DNA of 64,000 nucleotides from Bacteroidetes bacterium GWF2_41_31 (GTDB lineage: Bacteria > Bacteroidota > Bacteroidia > Bacteroidales > F082). Both the position numbers and the translations under genes were made by a program. Every line of letters begins with the position of its first letter. Positions within the stretch are counted from its first letter, which is position 1. The notes under the pieces were generated by a model. That model was not told the origin of the DNA and did not search any database. It saw nothing but the letters and a program-made list of their open reading frames with translations. This document shows, in pieces, positions 35,540 to 45,122 of the stretch. Location of the stretch: contig MEOL01000037.1 of assembly GCA_001769215.1 (NCBI GenBank), positions 1 to 64,000 of the forward strand, in the 5' to 3' direction.

Positions 35540-36520
35540 TTATCCTTTGCATTTTGCGATAAAGGCATCTGCATATTTTTCAAGTGCTTTTTTAGCGGCA
35601 GCTTTGTATTTTGCCCTCGTAGTCTCAATCACTATTGGATCTAATTCTTTACTAAAAGCCCAGAGTTTCGAAAAACTGTACCAATTCTTTAACCTTGAAG
35701 CATCTTCATTGATGGCATCATGGTAATTACCGATAGCTTCAAGGTCACCTTTCTGAACCAAACTTTCGCTTTGACTTTTTTTGTTCCAAAACAGGGAATT
35801 GCCCTGTATTGATGTAACTACTTTCATTTCTGATTTAACCGCCCATTCGGTTTTGGTTGTTCTTGTTTGATAGTAATAGAGCCCTGAACCCTCTGTTTTG
35901 ATACCTACATGAACCATGATGTCGGCAAAATCGACAGTGATATGAAAGAAACCTGCCGGGGCACCAATTTCTTCACAAAATCTTGAAGCTTTTTTTATTT
36001 TTCCAAAGGCAAATGGAGTGGCTCCGCCATATAATATATTTCCCTGATGGGCTGTGCATTTAACCCAAACATTTCCGTTTTTCCCTTGTCTGTCTTCTTC
36101 CCCTTCACTATCCTTCTCATCAGCATTTTTATAAAAATCTGTTGCAACTATTGTATTCCAGGCAATCGTGTCAATGCCACTTTCCTTTAATCTTTTTTGA
36201 AAATAGGAATAGAAATAGTTGGTAATTTCCTGGAAATCAGAAGTAGTCAGTTCTCCGTCGGTTGTTTCCAAATAGGCTGTTATTTTCGCACCTGAAGTAG
36301 CCCTTGTACTTTTTTCGTGACCAACACTTTTTTCGGTGGTCGTCAGTTTATAATTTATTGTAATTTGTGCCAATGCAAGTTTATCCATGGCTGGAATAAT
36401 TTTTGGTTTTGCAAAAGAGCCTCCTACTACAATTTCAAGTTTATTGGCATCATTCGATTGTGCAATGATCAGATTACTGAACATGACTATAATAAGCATG
36501 AGATTAAATCGTTTTTTCAT
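35540..36520 (-). CDS. Exported protein of unknown function
   Basis: A 326-residue protein with signal peptide MKKRFNLMLIIVMFSNLIIAQ. The mature part is mixed alpha/beta, with a central stretch NVWVKCTAHQGNILYGGATPFAFGKIKKASRFCEEIGAPAGFFHITVDFADIMVHVG and a Lys/Ala-rich helical C-terminus (AKYKAAAKKALEKYADAFIAKCKG). It has no sorting domain, lipobox or beta-barrel end, so it is probably periplasmic. I do not recognise the family. It stands alone between the pseudogene region and a T9SS cargo gene on the same strand, separated by about 120 bp. Confidence 0.7.
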   Translation of the reverse strand: MKKRFNLMLIIVMFSNLIIAQSNDANKLEIVVGGSFAKPKIIPAMDKLALAQITINYKLTTTEKSVGHEKSTRATSGAKITAYLETTDGELTTSDFQEITNYFYSYFQKRLKESGIDTIAWNTIVATDFYKNADEKDSEGEEDRQGKNGNVWVKCTAHQGNILYGGATPFAFGKIKKASRFCEEIGAPAGFFHITVDFADIMVHVGIKTEGSGLYYYQTRTTKTEWAVKSEMKVVTSIQGNSLFWNKKSQSESLVQKGDLEAIGNYHDAINEDASRLKNWYSFSKLWAFSKELDPIVIETTRAKYKAAAKKALEKYADAFIAKCKG

Positions 36521-36643
36521 TTTCGTTAATGGTTAGGTTTAATTGTTATTCTGTTCATTTTGTTGTAGTTACAAAATCATATCATTTTATCCGGTTTCAG
36601 GCCTTATAGAGATTTGTTCTCCTTTTTAACCAATAAATCCATC

Positions 36644-37621
36644 TCACTCAAGAATTATTTTTTTTGAATATTTATACGTTCCGGCCGTGATTTTGACTAT
36701 ATACATTCCTTTTGTGGCACCGGACAGGTCAATTTCTGATGCAGTTTTGCTTTGAATAACTTTCTCTCCCTGCATATTGAAAATCTCTATTGCATCAGGT
36801 ACAAATCCCGAGGTGGAAATTTCAAATTTTCCCTTAGAAGGATTTGGTGAAATATTGAAATTCGATTGGAAATTTACATCATCAATTCCGCTCGTAGTGC
36901 CATTGGACTTGCTTCCAAAAACAAAGTACAGATTTGAACTACCTGTGTATGCCAGTCGTAACAATGGTATTTGCCCACCCTGTTTGTACCAGATATAGCT
37001 TGTGTAGGTGATTGAATTATTATAAATAAACGATGTGTCTCTTTCAATAATTTTTACACGAAAAACATTTGTGTATGATTTATTATCAGGCATTTGTAAG
37101 ATACCAAACCCGTCATATACAACCGTTGTTTTTCTTTCACCTAGAAGCGTGGTATTTGAATAATAATTGTGCGTTAATACAGATAAATTATTCATCGAAA
37201 GCGGGAATGCAATATGAGGTAAGGCCGGAATAAAAGGTGTGCCGGTTACCACAGGTCCTAACCGATGAATATACAATGTATCGTTGCTGTAACTATATAG
37301 ATTCACATCACCTGCTGTCCCATCGTAAATATATTCTTCGATGGTAGCATTTACAAATGGTTGGCTCACATAATGGGTTTTTTCGCGATATGTGATGATT
37401 TTTTTGAAATTTGGGTACATGCTAAAAGGCAATGATGAAAAATCCCAGGTATAACCATTGCCGGTTTCGGTATCGAGGTCGTTTTCGATAGGATAATAAA
37501 CCAGATACATAACCGTGTCATTATCACCAATGTTTGGCATATCAGCACTTGTGAAATTTGGTTGCGCATAACTTAGCAACATGGCAAATACACAAAAAAA
37601 GGAGAGGGTAAATTTTTTCAT
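36644..37621 (-). CDS. Secreted protein with T9SS sorting domain
   Basis: A 325-residue exported protein: signal peptide MKKFTLSFFCVFAMLLSYAQ, a beta-rich body (about 22-245) opening with PNFTSADMPNIGDNDTVMYLVYY, and a type A T9SS CTD (FNISPNPSKGKFEISTSGF ... YKYSKKIILE). The body resembles the many single-domain T9SS cargo proteins of Bacteroidota that carry no recognised enzyme fold. It should be exported by the Gld/Por system encoded at 50-55 kb. Function unknown. Confidence 0.83.
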   Translation of the reverse strand: MKKFTLSFFCVFAMLLSYAQPNFTSADMPNIGDNDTVMYLVYYPIENDLDTETGNGYTWDFSSLPFSMYPNFKKIITYREKTHYVSQPFVNATIEEYIYDGTAGDVNLYSYSNDTLYIHRLGPVVTGTPFIPALPHIAFPLSMNNLSVLTHNYYSNTTLLGERKTTVVYDGFGILQMPDNKSYTNVFRVKIIERDTSFIYNNSITYTSYIWYKQGGQIPLLRLAYTGSSNLYFVFGSKSNGTTSGIDDVNFQSNFNISPNPSKGKFEISTSGFVPDAIEIFNMQGEKVIQSKTASEIDLSGATKGMYIVKITAGTYKYSKKIILE

Positions 37622-37761
37622 AGGGTTGATTTTTAAGGTTTACATTGCATTGAAATAGATTGGCAAATGTATGTGGCATTTATGTAATGGAATACGGAAA
37701 TAGGTTCCAATGAGTACCAATTTACCAATAAGCAGTGCCAACTTAGAAAAGAGGTGGTTGA

Positions 37762-38922
37762 TTAAAGTGCTTTTAAATAATCTTTTGGGGTTTTTCCGGT
37801 ATGTTTCTTGAAAACGCGGAAAAACGAAGTTCTGGAATTAAACCCACAATTGTTCCCAATTGCTTCCAGTGAAAACTTCTCGTGTTCCTTGTTCTTCAGG
37901 TGTTGTTTTACTTCCTCAATCCGGTAGTGGTTGACAAAATCGAAAAACGATTTATCCATTTTTTCATTAATAACAGCTGAAATATAATGCACTGGTATGG
38001 CTATTTGTTCCGAAAGTTTCGTGATGTTTAATTCCGGATCAAGGTATGGTTTGTACGTTTCGAAATGCAAAATAGTTCTTTCGGCATACGCATCAAACTT
38101 TTGTTTATCGAGCAAACTATATTTATTAGTTGCAGTTGATTTTAAGTTATTCTCCGAAAAATCCAATAACGGTTCTATCTGCTTTTGGTATTCGATAAAA
38201 ACGACCTGATTAAAAATTGCAGCATGCCTAAAGCTTTGATAAACAATATAACCATAAAACAGGTTATACATTACAGGGATATAGAATACTTCTACAAGAT
38301 TGTTATTAATCACTAAATACATCACAATGCAAACAATATCAAGCAGGAATAATAAAATCAGGAGCTCAAGCAACCATCGTGCTTTGGTTTTTCCTTCGTT
38401 GGAAAAATAATTTCTCTCTTTGATGATTGATTTTCTGACCAGGCGAATGGATGCAATGAGATAGACAAAAAATTGAATGAGTTGAGCATAGCCGAAAATG
38501 ATATTTAAAATGAGGCCTTTACTATTACTGTTGTAGAGAGCATTAAAAAAATGATTGCGTTCAACCGGATTTAAACCTAAATATGTATAATATGATAGAG
38601 CCAGAAAAAACAGGATGAAATGGACGAAATCAATTTTTCTGAATCTTAACTTCATTCCTAACGTAAGCTTTACATACCAATACAGTATGGGTGCCCACAA
38701 ACAACTTAATGATGCCAGTATAAGTACAAAAAAATATTTATCAAGTATATGATCGAAATAGAAGGTGTTTCTTATGAAAGTAAGGGCTGGAATAAATACT
38801 ACAAGTGCAAACAGGCGATTTGAAAGTACGTTATCTTTCCTGAACCACAGGATGATGAATATAATGGAAAGGTTTATAATGACAAACAGATTAACAAACC
38901 ATACCGATGTTTCACTTATCAT
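37762..38922 (-). CDS. Membrane-anchored AraC-family transcriptional regulator
   Basis: A 386-residue protein. The N-terminal 240 residues hold about seven hydrophobic helices (e.g. VWFVNLFVIINLSIIFIILWF, FVLILASLSCLWAPILYWY, WLLELLILLFLLDIVCIVMYLVI). A cytoplasmic linker leads to an AraC-type double helix-turn-helix (about 285-386): LNITKLSEQIAIPVHYISAVINEKMDKSFFDFVNHYRIEEV, then SLEAIGNNCGFNSRTSFFRVFKKHTGKTPKDYL. This membrane-AraC layout is common in Bacteroidota and probably senses a membrane or periplasmic cue. The target is unknown; the neighbouring secreted-protein and outer-membrane genes are candidates. Confidence 0.93.
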   Translation of the reverse strand: MISETSVWFVNLFVIINLSIIFIILWFRKDNVLSNRLFALVVFIPALTFIRNTFYFDHILDKYFFVLILASLSCLWAPILYWYVKLTLGMKLRFRKIDFVHFILFFLALSYYTYLGLNPVERNHFFNALYNSNSKGLILNIIFGYAQLIQFFVYLIASIRLVRKSIIKERNYFSNEGKTKARWLLELLILLFLLDIVCIVMYLVINNNLVEVFYIPVMYNLFYGYIVYQSFRHAAIFNQVVFIEYQKQIEPLLDFSENNLKSTATNKYSLLDKQKFDAYAERTILHFETYKPYLDPELNITKLSEQIAIPVHYISAVINEKMDKSFFDFVNHYRIEEVKQHLKNKEHEKFSLEAIGNNCGFNSRTSFFRVFKKHTGKTPKDYLKAL

Positions 38923-39069
38923 GGGTGATAATTCATTTTGAGTGCACGTTTAATGATTTCATTTTTAGCTGGAACTGGTATAATTGCTCCCTCAGCGCAG
39001 TTTAGTTATATTTCTATATACTACGCTTAGTGGGGGTGTTTCATACGTTAATTTTTAAAGATTCATACT

Positions 39070-39798
39070 TTATTTCTTATTCGGTATTTTATATAAAACA
39101 CCCACACTCATTGTAAAGGAACGGGTATAAACATTTTGAAAATTATTTGGGGTTTCTAAAAGATATTGATTTGGATCGTAGCTGTATTCAGTATTTTTTG
39201 CCGCTTTAGTCAAATCAAGCTGATACCGTGAGTCAATAATAAATTGGACCGTTTCACATAAAGGTATTTTTATTCCCAGGCCAACAATACCACCAAGAAC
39301 TGACTTGTTGAATTCATCAGTCGGGTCGTAACTTTCATCAAGGTGTCTATAACTACTAGGATAAGATAAACTAATGGAGGTGTAGTTTTCGGCCTTTAAC
39401 AACCTGGCAAGGTATATGCCGGTATAAATATAATAATTAACATTTTTCCCAAGTTCATAATGAACAGTAATGGGGATATTTAAATATTTCAAACGGTAAT
39501 TACCATGATAACCGAGACCATTATAATCATTACTTACTTTAAAATCAAAACCTTTTCTTTCAATGTTGATTTCTGTTTGTACAACAAAGTGGCTGCATAA
39601 TTTATAATTAAGCATCAAACCAAAACTATGCTCGGTAATATTTTTTATTTGCGAATTTTTTAGATTTTTATAATCCCACCTTCCGTTAATGGTTGTCCAT
39701 GAAATTCCATCTTTCAATCCGATCGAAATATCCTGACTCTTTGTAATTCCAGAGATAAAAAACAATAATGCAAGAAAAAAAAAGTGTATTGTTCTCAT
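39070..39798 (-). CDS. Outer-membrane beta-barrel protein (PorT/OmpA-barrel-like)
   Basis: A 242-residue protein: signal peptide (MRTIHFFFLALLFFISGITKSQ), then alternating amphipathic strands such as HFVVQTEINIERKGFDFKV, LKYLNIPITVHYELGKNVNYYIYTG and a final TRSFTMSVGVLYKIP. This is the pattern of the small eight-strand outer-membrane barrels annotated as PorT-family or OMP_b-brl. It begins DISIGLKDGISWTTING, matching the usual opening strand. Ligand or partner unknown; whether it takes part in T9SS as true PorT does cannot be decided. Confidence 0.82.
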   Translation of the reverse strand: MRTIHFFFLALLFFISGITKSQDISIGLKDGISWTTINGRWDYKNLKNSQIKNITEHSFGLMLNYKLCSHFVVQTEINIERKGFDFKVSNDYNGLGYHGNYRLKYLNIPITVHYELGKNVNYYIYTGIYLARLLKAENYTSISLSYPSSYRHLDESYDPTDEFNKSVLGGIVGLGIKIPLCETVQFIIDSRYQLDLTKAAKNTEYSYDPNQYLLETPNNFQNVYTRSFTMSVGVLYKIPNKK

Positions 39799-39941
39799 AT
39801 GTTTTCAAGTTAAACATTTTATGGAGTGTAAGTAATTCCTAACCTACTCCTTCCCCGGAAAGTAAAAAACATGTTGCATTTTATTCCTGTTTTGATAGCT
39901 TTCCAATATAAAACAAAGATAAAAACATAACCCAAACAAAA

Positions 39942-39968
39942 AAGGCCTGACTTGAAAAGCCAGACCTT
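39942..39968 (-). terminator. Terminator of the groES-groEL operon
   Basis: On the minus strand, AAGGTCTGGCTT, loop TTCA, AAGTCAGGCCTT (with G-T pairs) followed by TTTT, about 20 nt after the groEL stop. Confidence 0.75.
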
Positions 39969-39990
39969 ATATCTATAAAAAGAATGATTC

Positions 39991-41646
<1,656 letters not shown>

Positions 41647-41664
41647 TTAGTTTAAATATTTCAA

Positions 41665-41943
41665 TTAAATAACCGCTAGTACGTCTTTCTCACTCATAAT
41701 CAGGTAATCGACCCCTTCAATGTTGATTTCGGTTCCTGCATATTTCGCGTAAAGCACCTGGTCGTTCACTTTTACCGTGATCGGGGTTTCTTTGTTCTCG
41801 GCAGGAATGGCAACAACAACACCTTGTCGTGGTTTTTCTTTTGCAGTATCAGGGATGATGATTCCAGAAGCGGTTCTGTCTTCGGCCGGGGCAGGTTTAA
41901 TAACGACTCTGTCGCCCAAAGGTTTAATGTTAATTTTTTTCAT
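41665..41943 (-). CDS. groS: Co-chaperonin GroES
   Basis: A 92-residue GroES, the heptameric lid of GroEL. IKPLGDRVVIKPAPAEDRTASGIIIPDTA is the family start with the mobile loop, and YAKYAGTEINIEGVDYLIMSEKDVLAVI the end. It is the first gene of the groESL operon, with a strong inverted repeat 70-105 bp upstream. Confidence 0.99.
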   Translation of the reverse strand: MKKINIKPLGDRVVIKPAPAEDRTASGIIIPDTAKEKPRQGVVVAIPAENKETPITVKVNDQVLYAKYAGTEINIEGVDYLIMSEKDVLAVI

Positions 41944-42012
41944 GGTTTCTATTATATAATATGATCAGTGAACCTAATGCAGTCATATTTTGTGCCAAAC
42001 TAAGCGGCATAA

Positions 42013-42047
42013 AAAATGTCAGAACGTTTATGACATTCTGACATTTT
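42013..42047 (-). promoter_or_regulatory. Inverted repeat AAAATGTCAGA-N13-TCTGACATTTT upstream of groESL
   Basis: Perfect 11 bp arms at 42013-42023 and 42037-42047, with an additional TGACATT unit inside the loop, lie between secG and groES. The lack of a T run argues against a terminator. Its place before the chaperonin operon suggests a heat-shock control site, taking the place of the HrcA/CIRCE element, which I do not see. Confidence 0.5.
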
Positions 42048-42068
42048 AAAGTAACAGTATTTTGTGTT

Positions 42069-42407
42069 CTATTCTTTTGGTGTGTCTTTTTCAGGAGCTT
42101 GGAAGTCGATTGGAGCGGTTGACTTTTGACCGGAGACCTGATCAATAATTTCAGATTGGTTTGGATTTTTAACTCCAAAATCGCGAGGGATAATCATGGT
42201 AGCGGTTAAGCTAAGGAACAACAAGGCAATGGCCAGTCCCCAGGATGCTTTCTCGAGAAAGTCAGCCGTTTGACGTGCGCCCATAAATTGAGCTCCACCG
42301 GAGGCAAAATTTGCTGCCAAGCCACCACCTTTTGGATTTTGAACCAGAACGATCAGTCCGAGTAAAATACTCACCACTAAAATTAATATTGAAACGAAAA
42401 TATACAT
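42069..42407 (-). CDS. secG: Protein translocase subunit SecG
   Basis: A 112-residue SecG of the SecYEG export channel. Two transmembrane helices (about 2-22 and 52-72) flank LVQNPKGGGLAANFASGGAQFMGARQTADFLEKASW, the conserved cytoplasmic loop of SecG. The charged, Pro-rich C-terminus is typical of Bacteroidota. It follows the TPR protein and lptE on the same strand, a conserved envelope-biogenesis gene order. Confidence 0.95.
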   Translation of the reverse strand: MYIFVSILILVVSILLGLIVLVQNPKGGGLAANFASGGAQFMGARQTADFLEKASWGLAIALLFLSLTATMIIPRDFGVKNPNQSEIIDQVSGQKSTAPIDFQAPEKDTPKE

Positions 42408-42418
42408 CAGTTTAACTT

Positions 42419-43252
42419 TTAAGTATTTAGTTCTTTTTCTGCTTTTTGAATCAGGGCTGCAAAGTAAGTACTTTTTTCCGGATATTTCAAACTTAATTTC
42501 TGATAAATTTTTATTGCTTTCTGCAAATGCCCCTGATCGTAGTATATGGTGGCCAATGTTTCGCTGATAATATTTTCCTGATCGACGATACTTTCTTTGG
42601 CAACCTCGAGCGGATTGAAAAAAGCAGCTTTGGGACGGGTAATACTGGGCTGGTTTTTTATAAACTCGTCCAACAATTCTTCCTTTGACTTTTCCTTAAC
42701 AACATCCACCTTCTTCTCTGGTTCGACTGCCACATGGGATGGAGATTTCAAATGAGTTTCCTGCTCCAGTTCATCAATATGCCGATTGATAATCTCTTTG
42801 AGTTCCTGGATTTCCATATCGATATACGGAATGTTCTCAGCAGGCATTTCAGGCTCCTCCCGTTGAAGGGTAAACGCTTTTGGCCCTTCGGGATCGACAG
42901 ATGCGATTTTCTCAGCCTTTTCAGGCACCACTGAATCCTCTAATGGCGAACTCGTTTCCGCCTTTTTTACTTCCTCCGCTTTCTCTTCATCAGGCAACAC
43001 GATCCTGACATTCGATTGTCCGGCCCGATCGATGTGCTTTTTGAGGATGCTTCTGTCACCGGAATAAACAGCGGTGGTACGCAGTTCGGTTTCGTAGCGC
43101 ACATCTTTTTCTTTGTATTGATTTACCGACAATAAAATGCGAACCGTAGAACAATAGGGAAACTCATTAACGAGGGCTGTAAGCCCCGAAAGCGTTTGGC
43201 TGTCCAGTTTCGTGGGCTGTTGCATAAAACCAATAAACTCGTCTTTATTCAT
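42419..43252 (-). CDS. TPR-containing conserved Bacteroidota protein
   Basis: A 277-residue soluble protein. The N-terminus (MNKDEFIGFMQQPTKLDSQTLSGLTALVNEFPYCSTVRILLS) is a conserved helical block. The middle (about 90-190) is acidic and low in complexity. The C-terminus (about 225-275, SETLATIYYDQGHLQKAIKIYQKLSLKYPEKSTYFAALI) is one or two tetratricopeptide units, a protein-binding fold. It lies between lptE and secG, 11 nt before secG, which points to an envelope or secretion support role, but the function is not known. Confidence 0.85.
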   Translation of the reverse strand: MNKDEFIGFMQQPTKLDSQTLSGLTALVNEFPYCSTVRILLSVNQYKEKDVRYETELRTTAVYSGDRSILKKHIDRAGQSNVRIVLPDEEKAEEVKKAETSSPLEDSVVPEKAEKIASVDPEGPKAFTLQREEPEMPAENIPYIDMEIQELKEIINRHIDELEQETHLKSPSHVAVEPEKKVDVVKEKSKEELLDEFIKNQPSITRPKAAFFNPLEVAKESIVDQENIISETLATIYYDQGHLQKAIKIYQKLSLKYPEKSTYFAALIQKAEKELNT

Positions 43253-43294
43253 ATTCCTTTTTATTATCAGTCCGACAACCGCTTAAACAGTTGT

Positions 43295-43822
43295 TTACCA
43301 GTTAATAACCGCCTTATTGAAAATGTCGTCTGCCAACATTTCGGTAATTTGGTCAATTAAATCAGTTTTCGCAGCATTATAATCCGTGCCTGAAGGGTAA
43401 TCGATAAATTGGGTAAACTTAGTATCAAAATCTTTCTCTGGCTCATATTTATTGGTAAATCTGACTTCAATAGTAATGGTTAGCCGGTTTAAGGCAGATG
43501 TTTGGTCTCCCTGGATAGCCACCGGGGTGGTTTTATATTCCACGATAGAACCTTCCATGGCCAAATCGCCATTGCGTTCCTGCATGGCCAGGTTGGTTTG
43601 TCCGGTGAATTTATCACGCAAGGCATCCGTAAAAATAGGGCTCAGGGTAGGCTCAACCAGCAATGCATGATTAGAAAAATACTGGACAGAAACCGTTTTG
43701 GCTTCCGGCGGAATAGAAGCACCTGTAAAGGAATATACCCCGCAGGAGGAAAGACCCATCACCAGCATCACAAGTAGAAGTGGTTGCCAAAGAAACGCAA
43801 AACTTTTTTTAGATAGTTCCAT
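43295..43822 (-). CDS. lptE: LptE-family LPS-assembly lipoprotein
   Basis: A 175-residue outer-membrane lipoprotein. The signal peptide ends in LVMGLSSC (Cys27), and the mature part begins GVYSFTGASIPPEAKTVSVQYFSN, the standard opening of Bacteroidota LptE. The partner LptD is not nearby. It would help insert lipopolysaccharide at the outer membrane. The sigma-54 activator gene ends on the base directly before its first base, so the two genes are tightly coupled. Confidence 0.9.
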   Translation of the reverse strand: MELSKKSFAFLWQPLLLVMLVMGLSSCGVYSFTGASIPPEAKTVSVQYFSNHALLVEPTLSPIFTDALRDKFTGQTNLAMQERNGDLAMEGSIVEYKTTPVAIQGDQTSALNRLTITIEVRFTNKYEPEKDFDTKFTQFIDYPSGTDYNAAKTDLIDQITEMLADDIFNKAVINW

Positions 43823-45058
43823 TTATTTAATATGATATTCTTTGATTTTTCTATACAGGGTGCGTTCGGAGATGCCCAGTTCGGTAGCCGCGTTTTTTCG
43901 CTTCCCACGGTGTTTCTCCAGGGCCCTTTTTATCATCTCATGCTCCTTGTCAGTAAGCGACAAAGATTCTTCAATAATTTCGGTTTGTTCATAGTCTTCA
44001 TCATCTTCGAGGTCGGTTTCTTTTGCATGGGAAATCTCCATCTGATCGATGATTTTTTTCTCCTGTGCCAGCAGGTCCTGTCCAAAGTCTTTAACTAACA
44101 AGGCTTTTGTTTGTTCAAAATCAGCATGATGACCATCTTTTTCAACCAGGTTCAAAACGATTTTCTTCAACTCGGCCATATCCCGTTTCATATCGAACAA
44201 CACCTTGTAAAGCAATTCCCTTTCCGAAAAAGATTCTTCGTCGGTTTTATGGTACAACACCGGCACGCTTGAATTTCGGATTCCGGGAAGGTATTTGGCC
44301 AATGATTCGGCACTAATCTCTTTCTCTCTTTCGATGATAGAAATCTGCTCGGTAATATTTTTCAACTGCCTGATATTTCCCGGCCAATAATAATCACGAA
44401 GCACCTTAATGGCATCATCCGTAAGTTGAAGCGCCGGCATGCGGTATTTTTCGGCGAAGTCTGCAGCGAATTTCCTGAACAACAAATGAATATCATCCTT
44501 CCTTTCGCGCAGGGGCGGAACAAAAATGGGTACCGAGTTTAAACGATAAAACAAGTCTTGCCTGAATTTTCCCCGTTCGATGGCTTTGGGAATATCCTCA
44601 TTGCTGGCAGCAACTACCCTGACATTGGATTTAACCATTTTAGACGACCCGACTTTAAGAAATTCGCCTGTTTCGAGTACGCGCAGCAACCGAACCTGAG
44701 TAGATATAGGGAGCTCCGCGATTTCATCCAAAAAAATAGTACCTCCATCGGCCACCTCGAAATACCCTTTACGCGATTCATGGGCACCGGTAAACGATCC
44801 TTTCTCATGACCAAACAGTTCCGAGTCAATGGTTCCTTCCGGGATGGCACCGCAATTTACAGCGATATAATGGCCGTGTTTACGTGTGCTTTCCTGATGG
44901 ATCATCTTTGGAAAAACCTCTTTACCTGTACCGCTTTCTCCTGATATCAAAACTGTTAAGTCGGTTGGAGCAACCTGAATGGCCACATCAATGGCCCGGT
45001 TGAGCAAGGGTGAGTTTCCTATAACCCCGAATCTTTGTTTTATCGATTGTATATCCAT
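43823..45058 (-). CDS. Sigma-54-dependent transcriptional activator (no receiver domain)
   Basis: A 411-residue enhancer-binding protein. The AAA+ domain starts near the N-terminus: Walker A GESGTGKE (about 38-45), the sigma-54 contact loop as GSFTGA rather than GAFTGA, and Walker B GGTIFLDEIAELP. A linker of about 120 residues leads to a Fis-type helix-turn-helix at the end (RGKRKNAATELGISERTLYRKIKEYHI). It has no response-regulator receiver domain, so it is probably controlled by level or by another protein. It is transcribed with lptE, the TPR gene and secG, a conserved Bacteroidota arrangement; its targets are unknown. Confidence 0.95.
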   Translation of the reverse strand: MDIQSIKQRFGVIGNSPLLNRAIDVAIQVAPTDLTVLISGESGTGKEVFPKMIHQESTRKHGHYIAVNCGAIPEGTIDSELFGHEKGSFTGAHESRKGYFEVADGGTIFLDEIAELPISTQVRLLRVLETGEFLKVGSSKMVKSNVRVVAASNEDIPKAIERGKFRQDLFYRLNSVPIFVPPLRERKDDIHLLFRKFAADFAEKYRMPALQLTDDAIKVLRDYYWPGNIRQLKNITEQISIIEREKEISAESLAKYLPGIRNSSVPVLYHKTDEESFSERELLYKVLFDMKRDMAELKKIVLNLVEKDGHHADFEQTKALLVKDFGQDLLAQEKKIIDQMEISHAKETDLEDDEDYEQTEIIEESLSLTDKEHEMIKRALEKHRGKRKNAATELGISERTLYRKIKEYHIK

Positions 45059-45122
45059 CAGCGCTAATAATTGAACCTATAAAATTAAATAATCTGTCCG
45101 AACAAAAACAACAAGCCTTTGA

